A DNA stretch of 64,000 nucleotides from Afipia massiliensis (GCF_001006325.2 NZ_LBIA02000001.1:2171501-2235500); one strand, 5' to 3'. Shown: positions 25,491-34,043, counted from the first letter of the stretch. Made by a program: numbers and translations. Notes: a model not told the origin generated them from the sequence alone.

Positions 25491-26420
25491 CTGGCGGGTC
25501 TTGCCAATGAAGGCGGTGACTTGCGGCATGGTGGTCTCGATGTCGGCTTCGTACTTGAGCAGGACGTTGAGCGTGTCCTTGACCATCTGGTGATCCAGTT
25601 CGCTCGCCTGCAGCAGAACCAGCACCCGCGCCCAGTCGATAGCCTCGGACACCGACGGCAGCTTCTTCAAGTCCAGCGTGCGGACGTCATTGATGAAGCT
25701 GACGATCTGCCGCCGCAACGACTGTGATATGCCGGGCACGCGGCTCTCGACAATACGCTCCTCGAGCTTCTGCTCGGGGAAGCCGATGTGCAGATGGAGA
25801 CAGCGCCGCTTGAGCGCGTCGCCGAGATCGCGTTCGCTGTTGGAAGTGAGGATCACCGTCGGCGGCGAAATCGCGGAGATGGTGCCGAGTTCAGGCAGCG
25901 TCACCTGAAAGTCGGACAGGATTTCGAGCAGCAGCGATTCGAATTCCGCGTCCGACTTGTCGATTTCGTCGATCAGCAGCACGCAGCCCTTCGGCTGTTC
26001 GAGCGCCTGCAGCAGTGGGCGCGGCTCGACAAATTCCTTGGAAAAGAACACGTCGCCGAAATCGTGCAGCTTGTTCAGCGCCGCCGGCAGCGTCTCCGCG
26101 TCGCCCAGCACTTCGCCGAGCTTGTCCTTCAGGATCTGCGTGTAGAGCAACTGCTTGGCGTACTTCCACTCGTAAAGCGCCTTGGCTTCGTCGAGGCCCT
26201 CATAGCATTGCAGGCGAATCAGCTTGAGGCCGCGCCATGCGGCGATCGCCTTTGCCAGTTCGGTCTTGCCGACGCCGGCCGGCCCTTCCACGAGGATCGG
26301 CTTTTCGATCCGCTGCGACAGATAAACCGCGGTCGCGATCTGACGATTGGCGATGTAGCCCGCCGAGGCCAGACCTTGTTCGACGGCGTCGATGGAGGCT
26401 GCCGGCTGATATTCGGTCAA
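25479..26420 (-). CDS. MoxR family AAA+ ATPase (CoxD-like)
   Basis: A 313-aa ATPase. Walker A GPAGVGKTELAKA lies near residue 43, Walker B 'CVLLIDEIDKSD' near 110 and sensor 1 'VILTSNSERDL' near 155. MoxR proteins remodel or insert cofactors into client enzymes, usually with a VWA partner, which is encoded next to it here. Start: a TTG at 26420 (MTEYQPAASIDAV) with TTGGAG 9 nt upstream; no suitable ATG exists near the conserved N-terminus. The C-terminal residues LVS and the stop come from the adjacent repeat element. Confidence 0.9.
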   Translation of the reverse strand: MTEYQPAASIDAVEQGLASAGYIANRQIATAVYLSQRIEKPILVEGPAGVGKTELAKAIAAWRGLKLIRLQCYEGLDEAKALYEWKYAKQLLYTQILKDKLGEVLGDAETLPAALNKLHDFGDVFFSKEFVEPRPLLQALEQPKGCVLLIDEIDKSDAEFESLLLEILSDFQVTLPELGTISAISPPTVILTSNSERDLGDALKRRCLHLHIGFPEQKLEERIVESRVPGISQSLRRQIVSFINDVRTLDLKKLPSVSEAIDWARVLVLLQASELDHQMVKDTLNVLLKYEADIETTMPQVTAFIGKTRQLVS

Positions 26421-26706
26421 GATCGTGAACTCCAAAAGGCTTGCTGTCAGTGATCGGCCGCTGATGGCCCGGCGCGAGCGGCTCCTGCGAAGGAACCCAG
26501 AGTATTTGCTACGCCGCCCGAAGGCTTTCGTCCATATCACCCCGGCTATGCATCCGCGCAGGCCGGAACCGCTGTGCGAAATGAGGCAGTGAACCGAAGT
26601 TTTTCTCGCGTTGCTGTGACCGCAAAGCGTCTTGCCTGTTTGGAACTCTGACTGTACCTCTGTCGATGGTTGTGGCTGGTCGCCACGACGGGAGTGCCGG
26701 TTCCGG

Positions 26707-27171
26707 ATGCTGACGCAACTGACCAGGGTCATGAGGGTAAAGGCTGCGCGCATTCTCGTTGCGCTCTATGCCTTTTGCCTCGTCGCGCCGGTCAGTTTCG
26801 CCTTTGCAGACAGCGCTCTGGCGCACTGCCTGACAAGCCCAGCGCAGGTCCAGCATGTCGGACACGTGCACGGTGAAGCCGCTCATGTCCATCAGGGCAT
26901 GACGCATGCGGATCACGATCATCACGCGCCGGCGAATGCCGAATCTGCCGGTGCGATGCACGACCACGCCGGCATGACTGATTCCGGCGGCAAGTCGACC
27001 GCCCCCGCTTGCTGTGGCGTGATGTGCATCAGCGCGCTTCCGGCCAGCATGTTTGAGTTGACGCCTCGAACGATGACTCACGCATCGGTCGCGGCCTCTT
27101 CCGACGCCGGAATTTCCGGCGAGGCCCCCGACCTCCTTTATCGCCCCCCAATCATCCTCCTGTCGATCTGA
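26707..27171 (+). CDS. Exported histidine-rich protein, first gene of the copper cluster
   Basis: A 154-aa protein with a signal peptide (ILVALYAFCLVAPVSFAFA, about residues 16-35). The mature part starts with a His/Met-rich stretch (HVGHVHGEAAHVHQ, then HADHDHHA) and has a CC..C group (PACCGVMC). These can bind Cu or Zn in the periplasm. It is the first of six same-strand genes with copper-protein features. I do not recognise a named family; it resembles CopL/DUF2946-type leaders in context only. A second ATG at 26731 could be the start. The 286-nt gap upstream shows no clear metal-responsive operator. Confidence 0.65.
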   Translation: MLTQLTRVMRVKAARILVALYAFCLVAPVSFAFADSALAHCLTSPAQVQHVGHVHGEAAHVHQGMTHADHDHHAPANAESAGAMHDHAGMTDSGGKSTAPACCGVMCISALPASMFELTPRTMTHASVAASSDAGISGEAPDLLYRPPIILLSI

Positions 27172-27295
27172 TCGCCGGCGCTGCGACTGAAGAGTCGCGC
27201 GCTTTCGAAGCCGTTTGACATTCGAGGATATGATGCCCGCGCAAAATCTGGCGAGGCTCGCTGCCGTTGATCCGGTGGCGACGACACTCGTGCCG

Positions 27296-27523
27296 ATGCC
27301 GTTCAAAGCACTATTTCTATCGCTCGCGCTGCTGTTTCTCGCAGGCTGCGCCACCAAGCCTGCAGTTTCCGCTGGGCCGGACCCGTCCGATCCGGGGGCG
27401 CGGACATCGCGCGCTGAATACAGCTCCACACTCGGGCGCTACACGTCCCAAAGGCCGGTGGCTCCCGCTGCCTGGAAGAAACAGAACGAGCAGGTCGCAC
27501 CCGCTCCGAAATCCGGCGAGTAG
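27296..27523 (+). CDS. Small lipoprotein of the copper cluster
   Basis: A 75-aa protein: MPFKALFLSLALLFLAGC is a full lipoprotein signal with lipobox LAGC, and the mature part is a short hydrophilic Pro/Ser-rich chain ending in PAPKSGE. No domain is recognised. An upstream in-frame ATG at 27233 with GAGG 5 nt before it would add 21 residues in front of the signal; I prefer the start giving a normal signal peptide. It ends 7 nt before the TolC-type gene, so they are co-transcribed. Confidence 0.55.
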   Translation: MPFKALFLSLALLFLAGCATKPAVSAGPDPSDPGARTSRAEYSSTLGRYTSQRPVAPAAWKKQNEQVAPAPKSGE

Positions 27524-27530
27524 GTGCACC

Positions 27531-29012
27531 ATGCCAGCTCAGGATTTCAAGACTCTCACCTATACCGCAGCGCTGGATGACAGTGTCAGGCGCCGCGTCC
27601 GCAGGTGGATGATGGCAAGCACTGCCCTTCTGCTACTGTCGGGCTGCGCATCGTTCTCGCCTGATGGCGGGATGAGTGTGGTTACGGCCACGGTCTCGCA
27701 AGACCTCGGCAAGAATGCCGCCGCCTTGCGCACATCGAATGAGGCGGCGGCCGCCCGCAGCACAACCGCGCGGCTGCTCTCGAAGCCGTTATCTGCGGAT
27801 GCAGCTGTTCAGATCGCGCTTCTGAACAATCGCGGATTGCAGGCGGCTTACAACGAACTCGCCATCGCGGAAGCCCAGGCAGTGGAGGGCAGCCTGCCGC
27901 CGAATCCTGCAATTTCACTGTCGCGGATTGCGGGATCGGTCGAAGTTGAAGTCGAACGCAAGATCGTCGCCAACGTGCTGGCGCTCGCAACATTGCCGGT
28001 TCGTTCGGAAATCGCAGCGGCCCGCTTTCGGCAGGCACAGATTGTGGCCTTGAGTGAAACGCTGCGGGTCGCAGCGGACACGCGGCGCGCCTACTATCGC
28101 GCCGTCTCAGCGCGCGAACTTGCGGGCTTTCTCGCGCAGGCCCAGTCCGGCGCTGAAACCGCGGCGAAGTTCGCTACCCGTCTCGGCGAGACCGGCGGCA
28201 TGAACAAGCTCGATCAGGCGCGCGAGCAGGTGTTCTACGCCGACCTCACCGCGCAACTCGCCACCGCGCGTCAGCGCGCTGCGAGCGAGCGGGAAGCGCT
28301 GATCCGCGCCATGGGATTGTGGGGCGACGATCTGGCATTCCGGATGGGCATCGCGCTGCCACCGTTACCCTCGCGGCCGCAATCGCTGCCGGGCATCGAG
28401 ACCGAGGCGGTTCGTCGTCACGTCGATCTCCAGATCGGGCGGATCGAGCTGGATGCGCTGGCAAAATCGTACGGACTGACGCAGGCGACGCGCTTCATCA
28501 ACGTGCTGGATGCCGGGCTCACCGGAAAAACCTTCAGGGACAAGGCAACCGGAGAAAAAGCCCGCGAGCGCGGTTTTGACGTTGAACTTCAGGTTCCGAT
28601 TTTCGATTTCGGCGAGGTTCGCGTCAGGGAAGCCGAGGCGACCTACATGCACGCGGTCAACCGCCTGACGGAGCGGGCGGTCAATGTTCGATCAGAAGCG
28701 CGCGACGCCTATCGCAGCTACCGGTCGTCCTATGACATCGCGAACCACTACCAGCGAGAAGTTCTGCCGCTGCGCAAGATCATCTCCGACGAAACCCTGC
28801 TTCGCTACAACGGAATGCTGATCGACGTGTTCTCGTTGCTGGCGGAGGCGCGTCAGCGCATCGCCGCAACGACGGCGGCGATTGAGGCGAGGCGGGATTT
28901 CTGGCTGGCCACGACAAATCTCAACACCGCGGTGATGGGCGGAGGTGTTCTCGGACGCGGCGAAGCCGCACGCGCAATGTCCGGCGCATCTGCCGAAGCC
29001 CCTCAGCATTGA
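27531..29012 (+). CDS. TolC family outer-membrane efflux protein with lipobox
   Basis: A 493-aa protein of the outer membrane factor family. A hydrophobic segment with lipobox LLSGC lies near residue 37; two TolC repeats follow: the first around 'LNNRGLQAAYNELAIAEAQAVEGSLPPNP', the second around 'VPIFDFGEVRVREAEA'. Long coiled-coil helices would build the periplasmic tunnel. Lipid-anchored OMFs such as CusC export metal ions with RND partners. Here no CusA or CusB gene is adjacent, so its partner must be elsewhere or the route differs. Start ATG 27531, 7 nt after the lipoprotein stop. Confidence 0.85.
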   Translation: MPAQDFKTLTYTAALDDSVRRRVRRWMMASTALLLLSGCASFSPDGGMSVVTATVSQDLGKNAAALRTSNEAAAARSTTARLLSKPLSADAAVQIALLNNRGLQAAYNELAIAEAQAVEGSLPPNPAISLSRIAGSVEVEVERKIVANVLALATLPVRSEIAAARFRQAQIVALSETLRVAADTRRAYYRAVSARELAGFLAQAQSGAETAAKFATRLGETGGMNKLDQAREQVFYADLTAQLATARQRAASEREALIRAMGLWGDDLAFRMGIALPPLPSRPQSLPGIETEAVRRHVDLQIGRIELDALAKSYGLTQATRFINVLDAGLTGKTFRDKATGEKARERGFDVELQVPIFDFGEVRVREAEATYMHAVNRLTERAVNVRSEARDAYRSYRSSYDIANHYQREVLPLRKIISDETLLRYNGMLIDVFSLLAEARQRIAATTAAIEARRDFWLATTNLNTAVMGGGVLGRGEAARAMSGASAEAPQH

Positions 29013-29026
29013 ATGGAGAACGAACA

Positions 29027-30409
29027 ATGATCTCACGCAGAGCAGTTCTCGGATCGGCGGCGGTGCTGGCCGGCGCAAGCGCCGTCAGCGGCCGCGTTCA
29101 AGCCGCGAGTATTCCGGAAGCCGCAACGTCAACCGCGACGACGATGCAGCCGCCGCTGTTTCCGTCCAGCGGCCCGGACTATCAGCCCGTCGTCACGCTC
29201 AACGGCTGGACGCTGCCCTGGCGCATGAACGGCGACTGGAAGGAATTTCATCTCGTCGCCGAACCCGTGGTGCGCGAATTCGCACCGGGCATGGTCGCAC
29301 ACCTGTGGGGCTACAATGGTCAGGCGCCAGGCCCCACCATTGAGGCGGTCGAAGGCGACAAGGTCCGCATCTTTGTCACCAACAAACTGCCCGAGCACAC
29401 GAGCGTGCACTGGCACGGCATGCTGCTGCCGAACGGCATGGATGGTGTCGGCGGTCTGACCCAGCCGCACATCAAGCCCGGCAAGACGTTCGTCTATGAG
29501 TTCGTGCTGAAGAAAAGCGGCACGTTCATGTACCACCCGCATTCCGACGAGATGGTCCAGATGGCGATGGGGATGATGGGCTTCTTCGTCGTGCATCCGC
29601 GCGACCGGAAGTTCATGCCTGTCGATCGTGACTTCGTGTTCCTCGCCAGCGCCTATGCCATCGAGCCGGGGTCGTATCTTCCGAAAGTCGCGGAGATGAC
29701 CGACTTCAACATGTGGACCTGGAACAGCCGCGTCTTCCCCGGGATCGACACACTCCCGGTTCGTCTCGGCGACCGTGTGCGGGTGAGGATGGGAAATCTC
29801 ACCATGACCAATCACCCGATGCACATCCACGGTCACGAAATCTTCGTCACCTGCACCGATGGCGGATGGGTGCCTGAAACCGCACGATGGCCGGAAGTCA
29901 CCATCGATCTGCCGGTCGGCAGCATGCGCGCGTTCGAGTTCGTTGCGGATGCGCCGGGCGACTGGGCATTCCACTGTCACAAGAGCCATCACACCATGAA
30001 TGCGATGGGCCACGACATCCGGAACTTCGTCGGGGTGCAGAAGCGCGATCTGGTCAAGTCGGTGCGCAAGCTGGTGCCGGATTACATGCCGATGGGAAGC
30101 GCCGGCATGGCCGACATGGGCGAAATGGAAATGCCGCTGCCGGACAACACGCTGCCGATGATGACCGGCTTCGGCCAGTTCGGCCCGATCGAAATGGGCG
30201 GCATGTTCACAACCGTCAAAATCCGCGAGGGGCTTGCGGCGAACGATTATACCGACCCGCCTCCCTACAAGAACCCCGCTGGAACGGTGGCCTACGAGGT
30301 CGCGAGCGCGACGGCGCCTCCCGCGAAACAATCGGCTTCGCCCCCAAAGTCGAAGCCTGCGATCGAGATGAAAGTGATCAAGCCTCCCATGAACCACAAA
30401 GGACACTGA
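29027..30409 (+). CDS. Multicopper oxidase with methionine-rich tail (copper tolerance)
   Basis: A 460-aa protein with a Tat signal (SRRAVLG, about residues 3-28), exported folded with copper. Copper-ligand motifs appear in order: HWHG near 127, HPHSDE near 169, HPMHIHGHE near 262 and HCHKSHHTM near 314, the last giving the Cys-His bridge and type 1 ligands. After the last site, where such enzymes usually end, about 110 more residues follow, with a Met-rich stretch (residues about 355-400, including MGEMEM). It likely oxidises Cu(I) in the periplasm. Good TGGAGAA ribosome site; 14 nt after the TolC gene. Confidence 0.9.
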   Translation: MISRRAVLGSAAVLAGASAVSGRVQAASIPEAATSTATTMQPPLFPSSGPDYQPVVTLNGWTLPWRMNGDWKEFHLVAEPVVREFAPGMVAHLWGYNGQAPGPTIEAVEGDKVRIFVTNKLPEHTSVHWHGMLLPNGMDGVGGLTQPHIKPGKTFVYEFVLKKSGTFMYHPHSDEMVQMAMGMMGFFVVHPRDRKFMPVDRDFVFLASAYAIEPGSYLPKVAEMTDFNMWTWNSRVFPGIDTLPVRLGDRVRVRMGNLTMTNHPMHIHGHEIFVTCTDGGWVPETARWPEVTIDLPVGSMRAFEFVADAPGDWAFHCHKSHHTMNAMGHDIRNFVGVQKRDLVKSVRKLVPDYMPMGSAGMADMGEMEMPLPDNTLPMMTGFGQFGPIEMGGMFTTVKIREGLAANDYTDPPPYKNPAGTVAYEVASATAPPAKQSASPPKSKPAIEMKVIKPPMNHKGH

Positions 30410-30411
30410 AG

Positions 30412-30897
30412 ATGCATGCTTTGAAGATGCCCGCTTTGCGAAAATCCAAAATCACCCTGATCGCCGCCGCGTTGATGCTGTTGCCGGCATCGTTCGACCG
30501 CCTATCGGCGCACGACAACCACGCCTCTTACGACGCCGGGGAGCCCGGCGATCCGAAAAAGCCTTCGCGTGAGATCGTCGTCGAGATGGGGGACCGGTAC
30601 TATCAGCCGAAGAAAATCGAAGTGAAGCGCGGCGAGCAGGTCCGCTTCGTGCTTCGCAACGACGGCTATGAGGATCACGAATTCCTGCTGGCGACGCCCG
30701 AGGCGAACCTCAAGCACGCCGAGGCGATGCAGAAGAATCCCGGCATGGAACACGACGAGCCGAACGGGATTCAACTCGCGCCGAGTAAATCCGGCGAGAT
30801 CGTCTGGAAATTCACGAAGGCCGGGACGTTCGAGTTTGCGTGTCTGATCGCCGGGCACCGCGAGGCCGGGATGATCGGCACTGTTGTCGTGAAATGA
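30412..30897 (+). CDS. Cupredoxin domain protein
   Basis: A 161-aa exported blue-copper-like protein. Signal peptide about residues 12-33, then the cupredoxin fold from 'REIVVEMGDRYYQPKKIEVKRG'. Type 1 copper ligands are present: His in YEDHEFLL, then Cys, His and Met in ACLIAGHREAGM. It could hand electrons or copper to the multicopper oxidase encoded 2 nt upstream; the stop and start are nearly adjacent, so translation is likely coupled. An insert rich in His, Met and Asp between strands (HAEAMQKNPGMEHDE) may hold extra copper. Confidence 0.9.
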   Translation: MHALKMPALRKSKITLIAAALMLLPASFDRLSAHDNHASYDAGEPGDPKKPSREIVVEMGDRYYQPKKIEVKRGEQVRFVLRNDGYEDHEFLLATPEANLKHAEAMQKNPGMEHDEPNGIQLAPSKSGEIVWKFTKAGTFEFACLIAGHREAGMIGTVVVK

Positions 30898-30923
30898 TCG
30901 AACACAAAACCAGAGGAAGAAAT

Positions 30924-31226
30924 ATGCGGAAACTTATTCTTGCGACGTCCTGCTTCATCGCGCTGTCGGCTCTCCTTCCCGCAGCGCCGGCGCATGCTCA
31001 GGCGCTGCCGGTCAGCGGAACCGTCACCAAGATCGACGAGGCGGCCGGAAAAATGACCATCAAACACGGTCCCATCAAGAAAATGGATATGGAGGGGATG
31101 ACCATGGTTTTCAGAGCCCAGGCCCCGGACATGCTGAAGCGGGTGAAGGTCGGCGACAACGTCAGGTTCGACGTCGACAAGGTCAATGGGCAGATGACCC
31201 TGACCGGAATCGAGAAGGTGAAATAG
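30924..31226 (+). CDS. CusF-like periplasmic copper-binding protein
   Basis: A 100-aa protein with a signal peptide (about residues 1-26, ending PAHAQA) and a CusF/DUF domain: 'VSGTVTKIDEAAGKMTIKHGPI', then 'MDMEGMTMVF' with the methionines that bind Cu(I)/Ag(I). In CusF a His, two Met and a Trp form the site; a Trp is not visible here, so the cation-pi contact may be lost. AGAGGAAG precedes the ATG. Last gene of the copper cluster. Confidence 0.88.
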   Translation: MRKLILATSCFIALSALLPAAPAHAQALPVSGTVTKIDEAAGKMTIKHGPIKKMDMEGMTMVFRAQAPDMLKRVKVGDNVRFDVDKVNGQMTLTGIEKVK

Positions 31227-31372
31227 CCGCTGGTCGGCAACGCCGGGGGGCCGGGTAAGGCTTCTGACAAAGCCGTTACCCGGCGTTTTCCCCGCAGTTG
31301 CCACCGATCTGTCGCAGTTGATCCCTCAATCGGCCCTAAAGTTCCCCCATGCAACGTCTGCGGGGAGTTGTG

Positions 31373-32299
31373 ATGATCAAGAAGCTGTTCACGAAATACT
31401 TTTTGGAGGTCGTTCCGTCGATCGTGGCGACGGTGGTCGGTGCGTACATCGTCACGCACTACATCAACGCCAAGTCGGAGGCCGACAAGCCGAAGGCGGC
31501 CATTGCGGCTCCCGCTCAGACCTCCAAGGAGGCTGCCCCCCAGACGCTGAAAGCCGACGAGTCCGGTGATAAGGCCGCCAAGGCTGAAACCGCAAAAGCC
31601 GAAGCCGCCAGGCTCAAGGCCGAAAAGCAGGCTCTCGAAAAGGCCGCGGCGGAGCGCTCGGCCGCTGACCGGGCGGAGAACGCGAAGAAGGCCGCCGAAA
31701 AACTTGCCGCCGAAAAGGCTGCCAGTGAGAAGGCTGCCGCCGACAAACTCGCCAGTGAGAAGGCTGCTGCCGAGAAGCGGGAACGGACCGCTGCGAAGCC
31801 AGCGCCCGCTGCGCCATTGCCTGCCGAGACCAATGCTGCGCCCGACGACAGGCGCGATGCCAACGATCTGGCGCGGGCCGCGATCGAACGGCTGCGCAAT
31901 GCCAAGGCGATATCTGAGCTGCCGCGTGCGCCGGAAGCCGTGCGTGCCGACGAGCCGGCGAAAGCGCAGGAGCGGGGTCAGGAGCGCGCCCGGGTCAACA
32001 GCGTCGTCTATGCCCCTGCCGCTGCGCCGCAGCCGCCGGTCCAGCCGCTGCCGCCTGCGGTCACGGTCGCGCCACCGCCGAGCGAAGCCGCCGTGATGGC
32101 TCCGCCGCAGCCATTTCCCACGCCGATCTCAGGATCGTCCGAGACCCGGGCCGATGATGGCCAGCGGTTGACGCCGCCGGCCGACATTCCCTCGCGCCCG
32201 CTCGATCTGCGCGCGAAACAGGGGCGTTCGTCGGTGACCGAGGACGTGATGTCCGCCGCGAAATCCGTATTTCAGGCCGTGGTGCCGGAATCGAACTAG
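31373..32299 (+). CDS. Membrane-anchored Lys/Glu/Ala-rich coiled-coil protein
   Basis: A 308-aa protein: a single transmembrane segment near the N-terminus (YFLEVVPSIVATVVGAYIV, about residues 8-27), then about 110 residues of repeated Ala-Glu-Lys-Ala type sequence predicted as a long coiled coil, a Pro-rich linker, and a short conserved C-terminus ('VTEDVMSAAKSVFQAVVPESN'). No enzyme motif is seen; it may be a spacer or TolA-like envelope linker, which is only an analogy. The ATG at 31373 is preferred to 31349 because GGGGAG lies 7 nt before it. Convergent with the next gene across a hairpin. Confidence 0.7.
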   Translation: MIKKLFTKYFLEVVPSIVATVVGAYIVTHYINAKSEADKPKAAIAAPAQTSKEAAPQTLKADESGDKAAKAETAKAEAARLKAEKQALEKAAAERSAADRAENAKKAAEKLAAEKAASEKAAADKLASEKAAAEKRERTAAKPAPAAPLPAETNAAPDDRRDANDLARAAIERLRNAKAISELPRAPEAVRADEPAKAQERGQERARVNSVVYAPAAAPQPPVQPLPPAVTVAPPPSEAAVMAPPQPFPTPISGSSETRADDGQRLTPPADIPSRPLDLRAKQGRSSVTEDVMSAAKSVFQAVVPESN

Positions 32300-32317
32300 G
32301 CGCGTACTCGGGACAGT

Positions 32318-32352
32318 TTGAAATGAGAGAGCCGCTGCTTCTCTCGTTTCAA
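32318..32352. terminator. Hairpin between converging genes
   Basis: A 13-bp stem (TTGAAATGAGAGA with TCTCTCGTTTCAA, one wobble pair) and a 9-nt loop, placed between two converging stop codons. There is no T-run. Confidence 0.5.
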
Positions 32353-32374
32353 CCAGCGTGTTGTCCTAAGCCGT

Positions 32375-32818
32375 TTAATAGCACCGCGTGATATTTACGC
32401 TTACGGTTTCCTCTGCGCCTTCGCGCCGGGGAACCTTGACGGTCTGCTTGGTGCATTCCTGCACATAAGGTCTGTCAGACGGTGCGACCGCCGGCGGAAA
32501 TCGATGTGCCCAATCCCAGGGGACATCATAAGTGTAAGTGTAGCGGATATCGCCTGACGGTGGCGGTACGACATCCACGCCGCGTCCGGCATACGATGGT
32601 TCGTAGAACACGCCGGCTGTGCCCGGCCAGAAAGTCCCTGCGTTGTGTCCTCGATGACGCTGCAGAGGCCGGCCGGTTGATGGACGGAAAGCCGGACGCG
32701 CCGAAACAGGCCCTCCAGCATACGTGGCACCCGGATCGGCAAATGTCTCGTTCGGGGCAAGGATAAGCGCGGCCACGCCGAGAGAGGCGATAAGCGCTCC
32801 GTACATTCTATACGTCAT
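32375..32818 (-). CDS. Exported protein of unknown function
   Basis: A 147-aa protein with a signal peptide (residues about 4-28, ending ETFA). The mature chain is Pro/Arg/Tyr-rich: 'GTFWPGTAGVFYEP' and 'IRYTYTYDVPWDWAHRFPP', ending with two cysteines (VQECTKQTVKVPRREG... and TRCY) that may form a disulfide. I do not recognise a family; similar short Tyr/Pro-rich exported proteins are common in Bradyrhizobium. The ATG at 32818 gives the signal peptide; an ATG-less extension to 32854 is possible. A perfect CtrA box lies 77 nt upstream. Confidence 0.65.
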   Translation of the reverse strand: MTYRMYGALIASLGVAALILAPNETFADPGATYAGGPVSARPAFRPSTGRPLQRHRGHNAGTFWPGTAGVFYEPSYAGRGVDVVPPPSGDIRYTYTYDVPWDWAHRFPPAVAPSDRPYVQECTKQTVKVPRREGAEETVSVNITRCY

Positions 32819-32894
32819 GGCACGCACCAGTTCTAAGTTGCGAGCAGCACTCAAGGCACGCTAGGTCGCGCCTTTGGGGCCCGCAAACGTAGAG

Positions 32895-32909
32895 TTAATA
32901 GTTGGTTAA
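32895..32909 (-). promoter_or_regulatory. Perfect CtrA-type box TTAA-N7-TTAA overlapping a stop codon
   Basis: TTAA at 32895-32898, seven bases, TTAA at 32906-32909. The second half-site overlaps the TAA stop of the upstream minus-strand regulator gene. The exported-protein gene starts 77 nt downstream on the minus strand. Confidence 0.5.
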
Positions 32910-34018
32910 GGCTTAATCTTAACGGGTCGGCTGGTGGCGTCGACGATATCCAGAAATTCCTTGACCGTGCTGACCGCTCCGGGGTTTGCCGCGACATAGC
33001 CGGGGAGTTGCGTCACCGCATCGTGAAACGCCTCGCCCTTCATCACGTCGAGCACGCGTTGCATCGGCTCGCTATCGAGGAATCCGCGGCGGCACACGAA
33101 GAAATAGTCCTCCGTCAGCAGACGGACGAAATCGAGTCCGAACTGCTTCGCGGCGGCCTCGACGCCGAACGCGGCATCGGCCATGCCGCTGGCCACGTAG
33201 GCAGCGACGGCGGCGTGGGTGAACTCCATCTGCTGTGCGCCGTTGATCTTCGCCTCGTCGATCCTGTGCTGTGCCAGCAGCTGATCGAACAGCGTCCGTG
33301 TTCCGGAATCGTGATCGCGGTTGACGAAGCGGGCTTTTGTGTCGACCAGATCTTTCAGCGATCCAATTTTCAATGGATTGCCGTGCTTCACCATCAGACC
33401 CATCTCGCGGGTCACGAAACTGATAACGCGATCCTCGCGCGGATCGAGCCACTCCCGGCACGCCTTGACGCTTTGCGCGCGCAGTTCGCCTCGCGGAATG
33501 TGGACGCCGGAGAGATCGCACGCGCTCTGCGCCAGCGACACCAGCGAGTTCTGGTTGCTGACATAGCGCAGGTCGACGCCGATGCCCGGCTCCCGGTCGA
33601 GCAGCTCACGCAGCTTCGAGACCGCGAATCCGTGGCTGGCGTGCACGCGGATCACGCTTGGGCGGTGATGCAGGAACGGCTTGATTTCGGTGACAAGTTC
33701 CTGCGCGAGATTTTCAAGCTGCGGGCCGAGGCGGGCCTGCATGCGCTGTCCGGCCCACACCAGCTTCTCACCGAAGGCAGTCAGGGTCGTGCCCTTGCCG
33801 CGATGGGTTTCGACCAGCGGCACGCCGAAGAACTCGGACCACTGTTCGACCAGATTCCAGACATGGCGGTAGGACAGGCCGGCGTGTTTTGCCGCGCTGG
33901 TGAGTTTGCCGGTTGTACGGATTTCGTTGAGCACGCCCAGCATGACGACGGCGGTCTGCGGGCTGCCTTCCTTGTGGAAGCGCCAGACGGGTTCGATCTC
34001 GATATGAAACATCGGCAC
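32906..34018 (-). CDS. ModE-like winged-helix regulator fused to a periplasmic-binding-like domain
   Basis: A 370-aa transcription regulator. The N-terminal LysR/ModE-type winged helix (about residues 20-105) includes 'LTSAAKHAGLSYRHVWNLV' and 'FGVPLVETHRGKGTTLTAFGE'. The C-terminal 260 residues form a type 2 periplasmic-binding-like sensor domain ('VHASHGFAVSKLRELL', 'KARFVNRDHDSGTRTLFDQLL'). Related proteins regulate molybdoenzyme, formate or sulfonate genes; the ligand here is unknown. It is divergent from an aldehyde dehydrogenase gene, and a palindrome lies directly upstream of its own start, so it probably controls both. Confidence 0.85.
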   Translation of the reverse strand: MPMFHIEIEPVWRFHKEGSPQTAVVMLGVLNEIRTTGKLTSAAKHAGLSYRHVWNLVEQWSEFFGVPLVETHRGKGTTLTAFGEKLVWAGQRMQARLGPQLENLAQELVTEIKPFLHHRPSVIRVHASHGFAVSKLRELLDREPGIGVDLRYVSNQNSLVSLAQSACDLSGVHIPRGELRAQSVKACREWLDPREDRVISFVTREMGLMVKHGNPLKIGSLKDLVDTKARFVNRDHDSGTRTLFDQLLAQHRIDEAKINGAQQMEFTHAAVAAYVASGMADAAFGVEAAAKQFGLDFVRLLTEDYFFVCRRGFLDSEPMQRVLDVMKGEAFHDAVTQLPGYVAANPGAVSTVKEFLDIVDATSRPVKIKP

Positions 34019-34025
34019 CTCTGAT

Positions 34026-34043
34026 TATGAAATGGACTTCATA
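34026..34043. promoter_or_regulatory. Palindromic operator candidate in the regulator-aldehyde dehydrogenase gap
   Basis: TATGAA, 6 bp, TTCATA, a perfect 6-6 inverted repeat 8 nt upstream of the regulator start. An AT-rich stretch (ATCATATCATATTT) between it and the aldehyde dehydrogenase gene could hold promoter elements. Confidence 0.45.
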
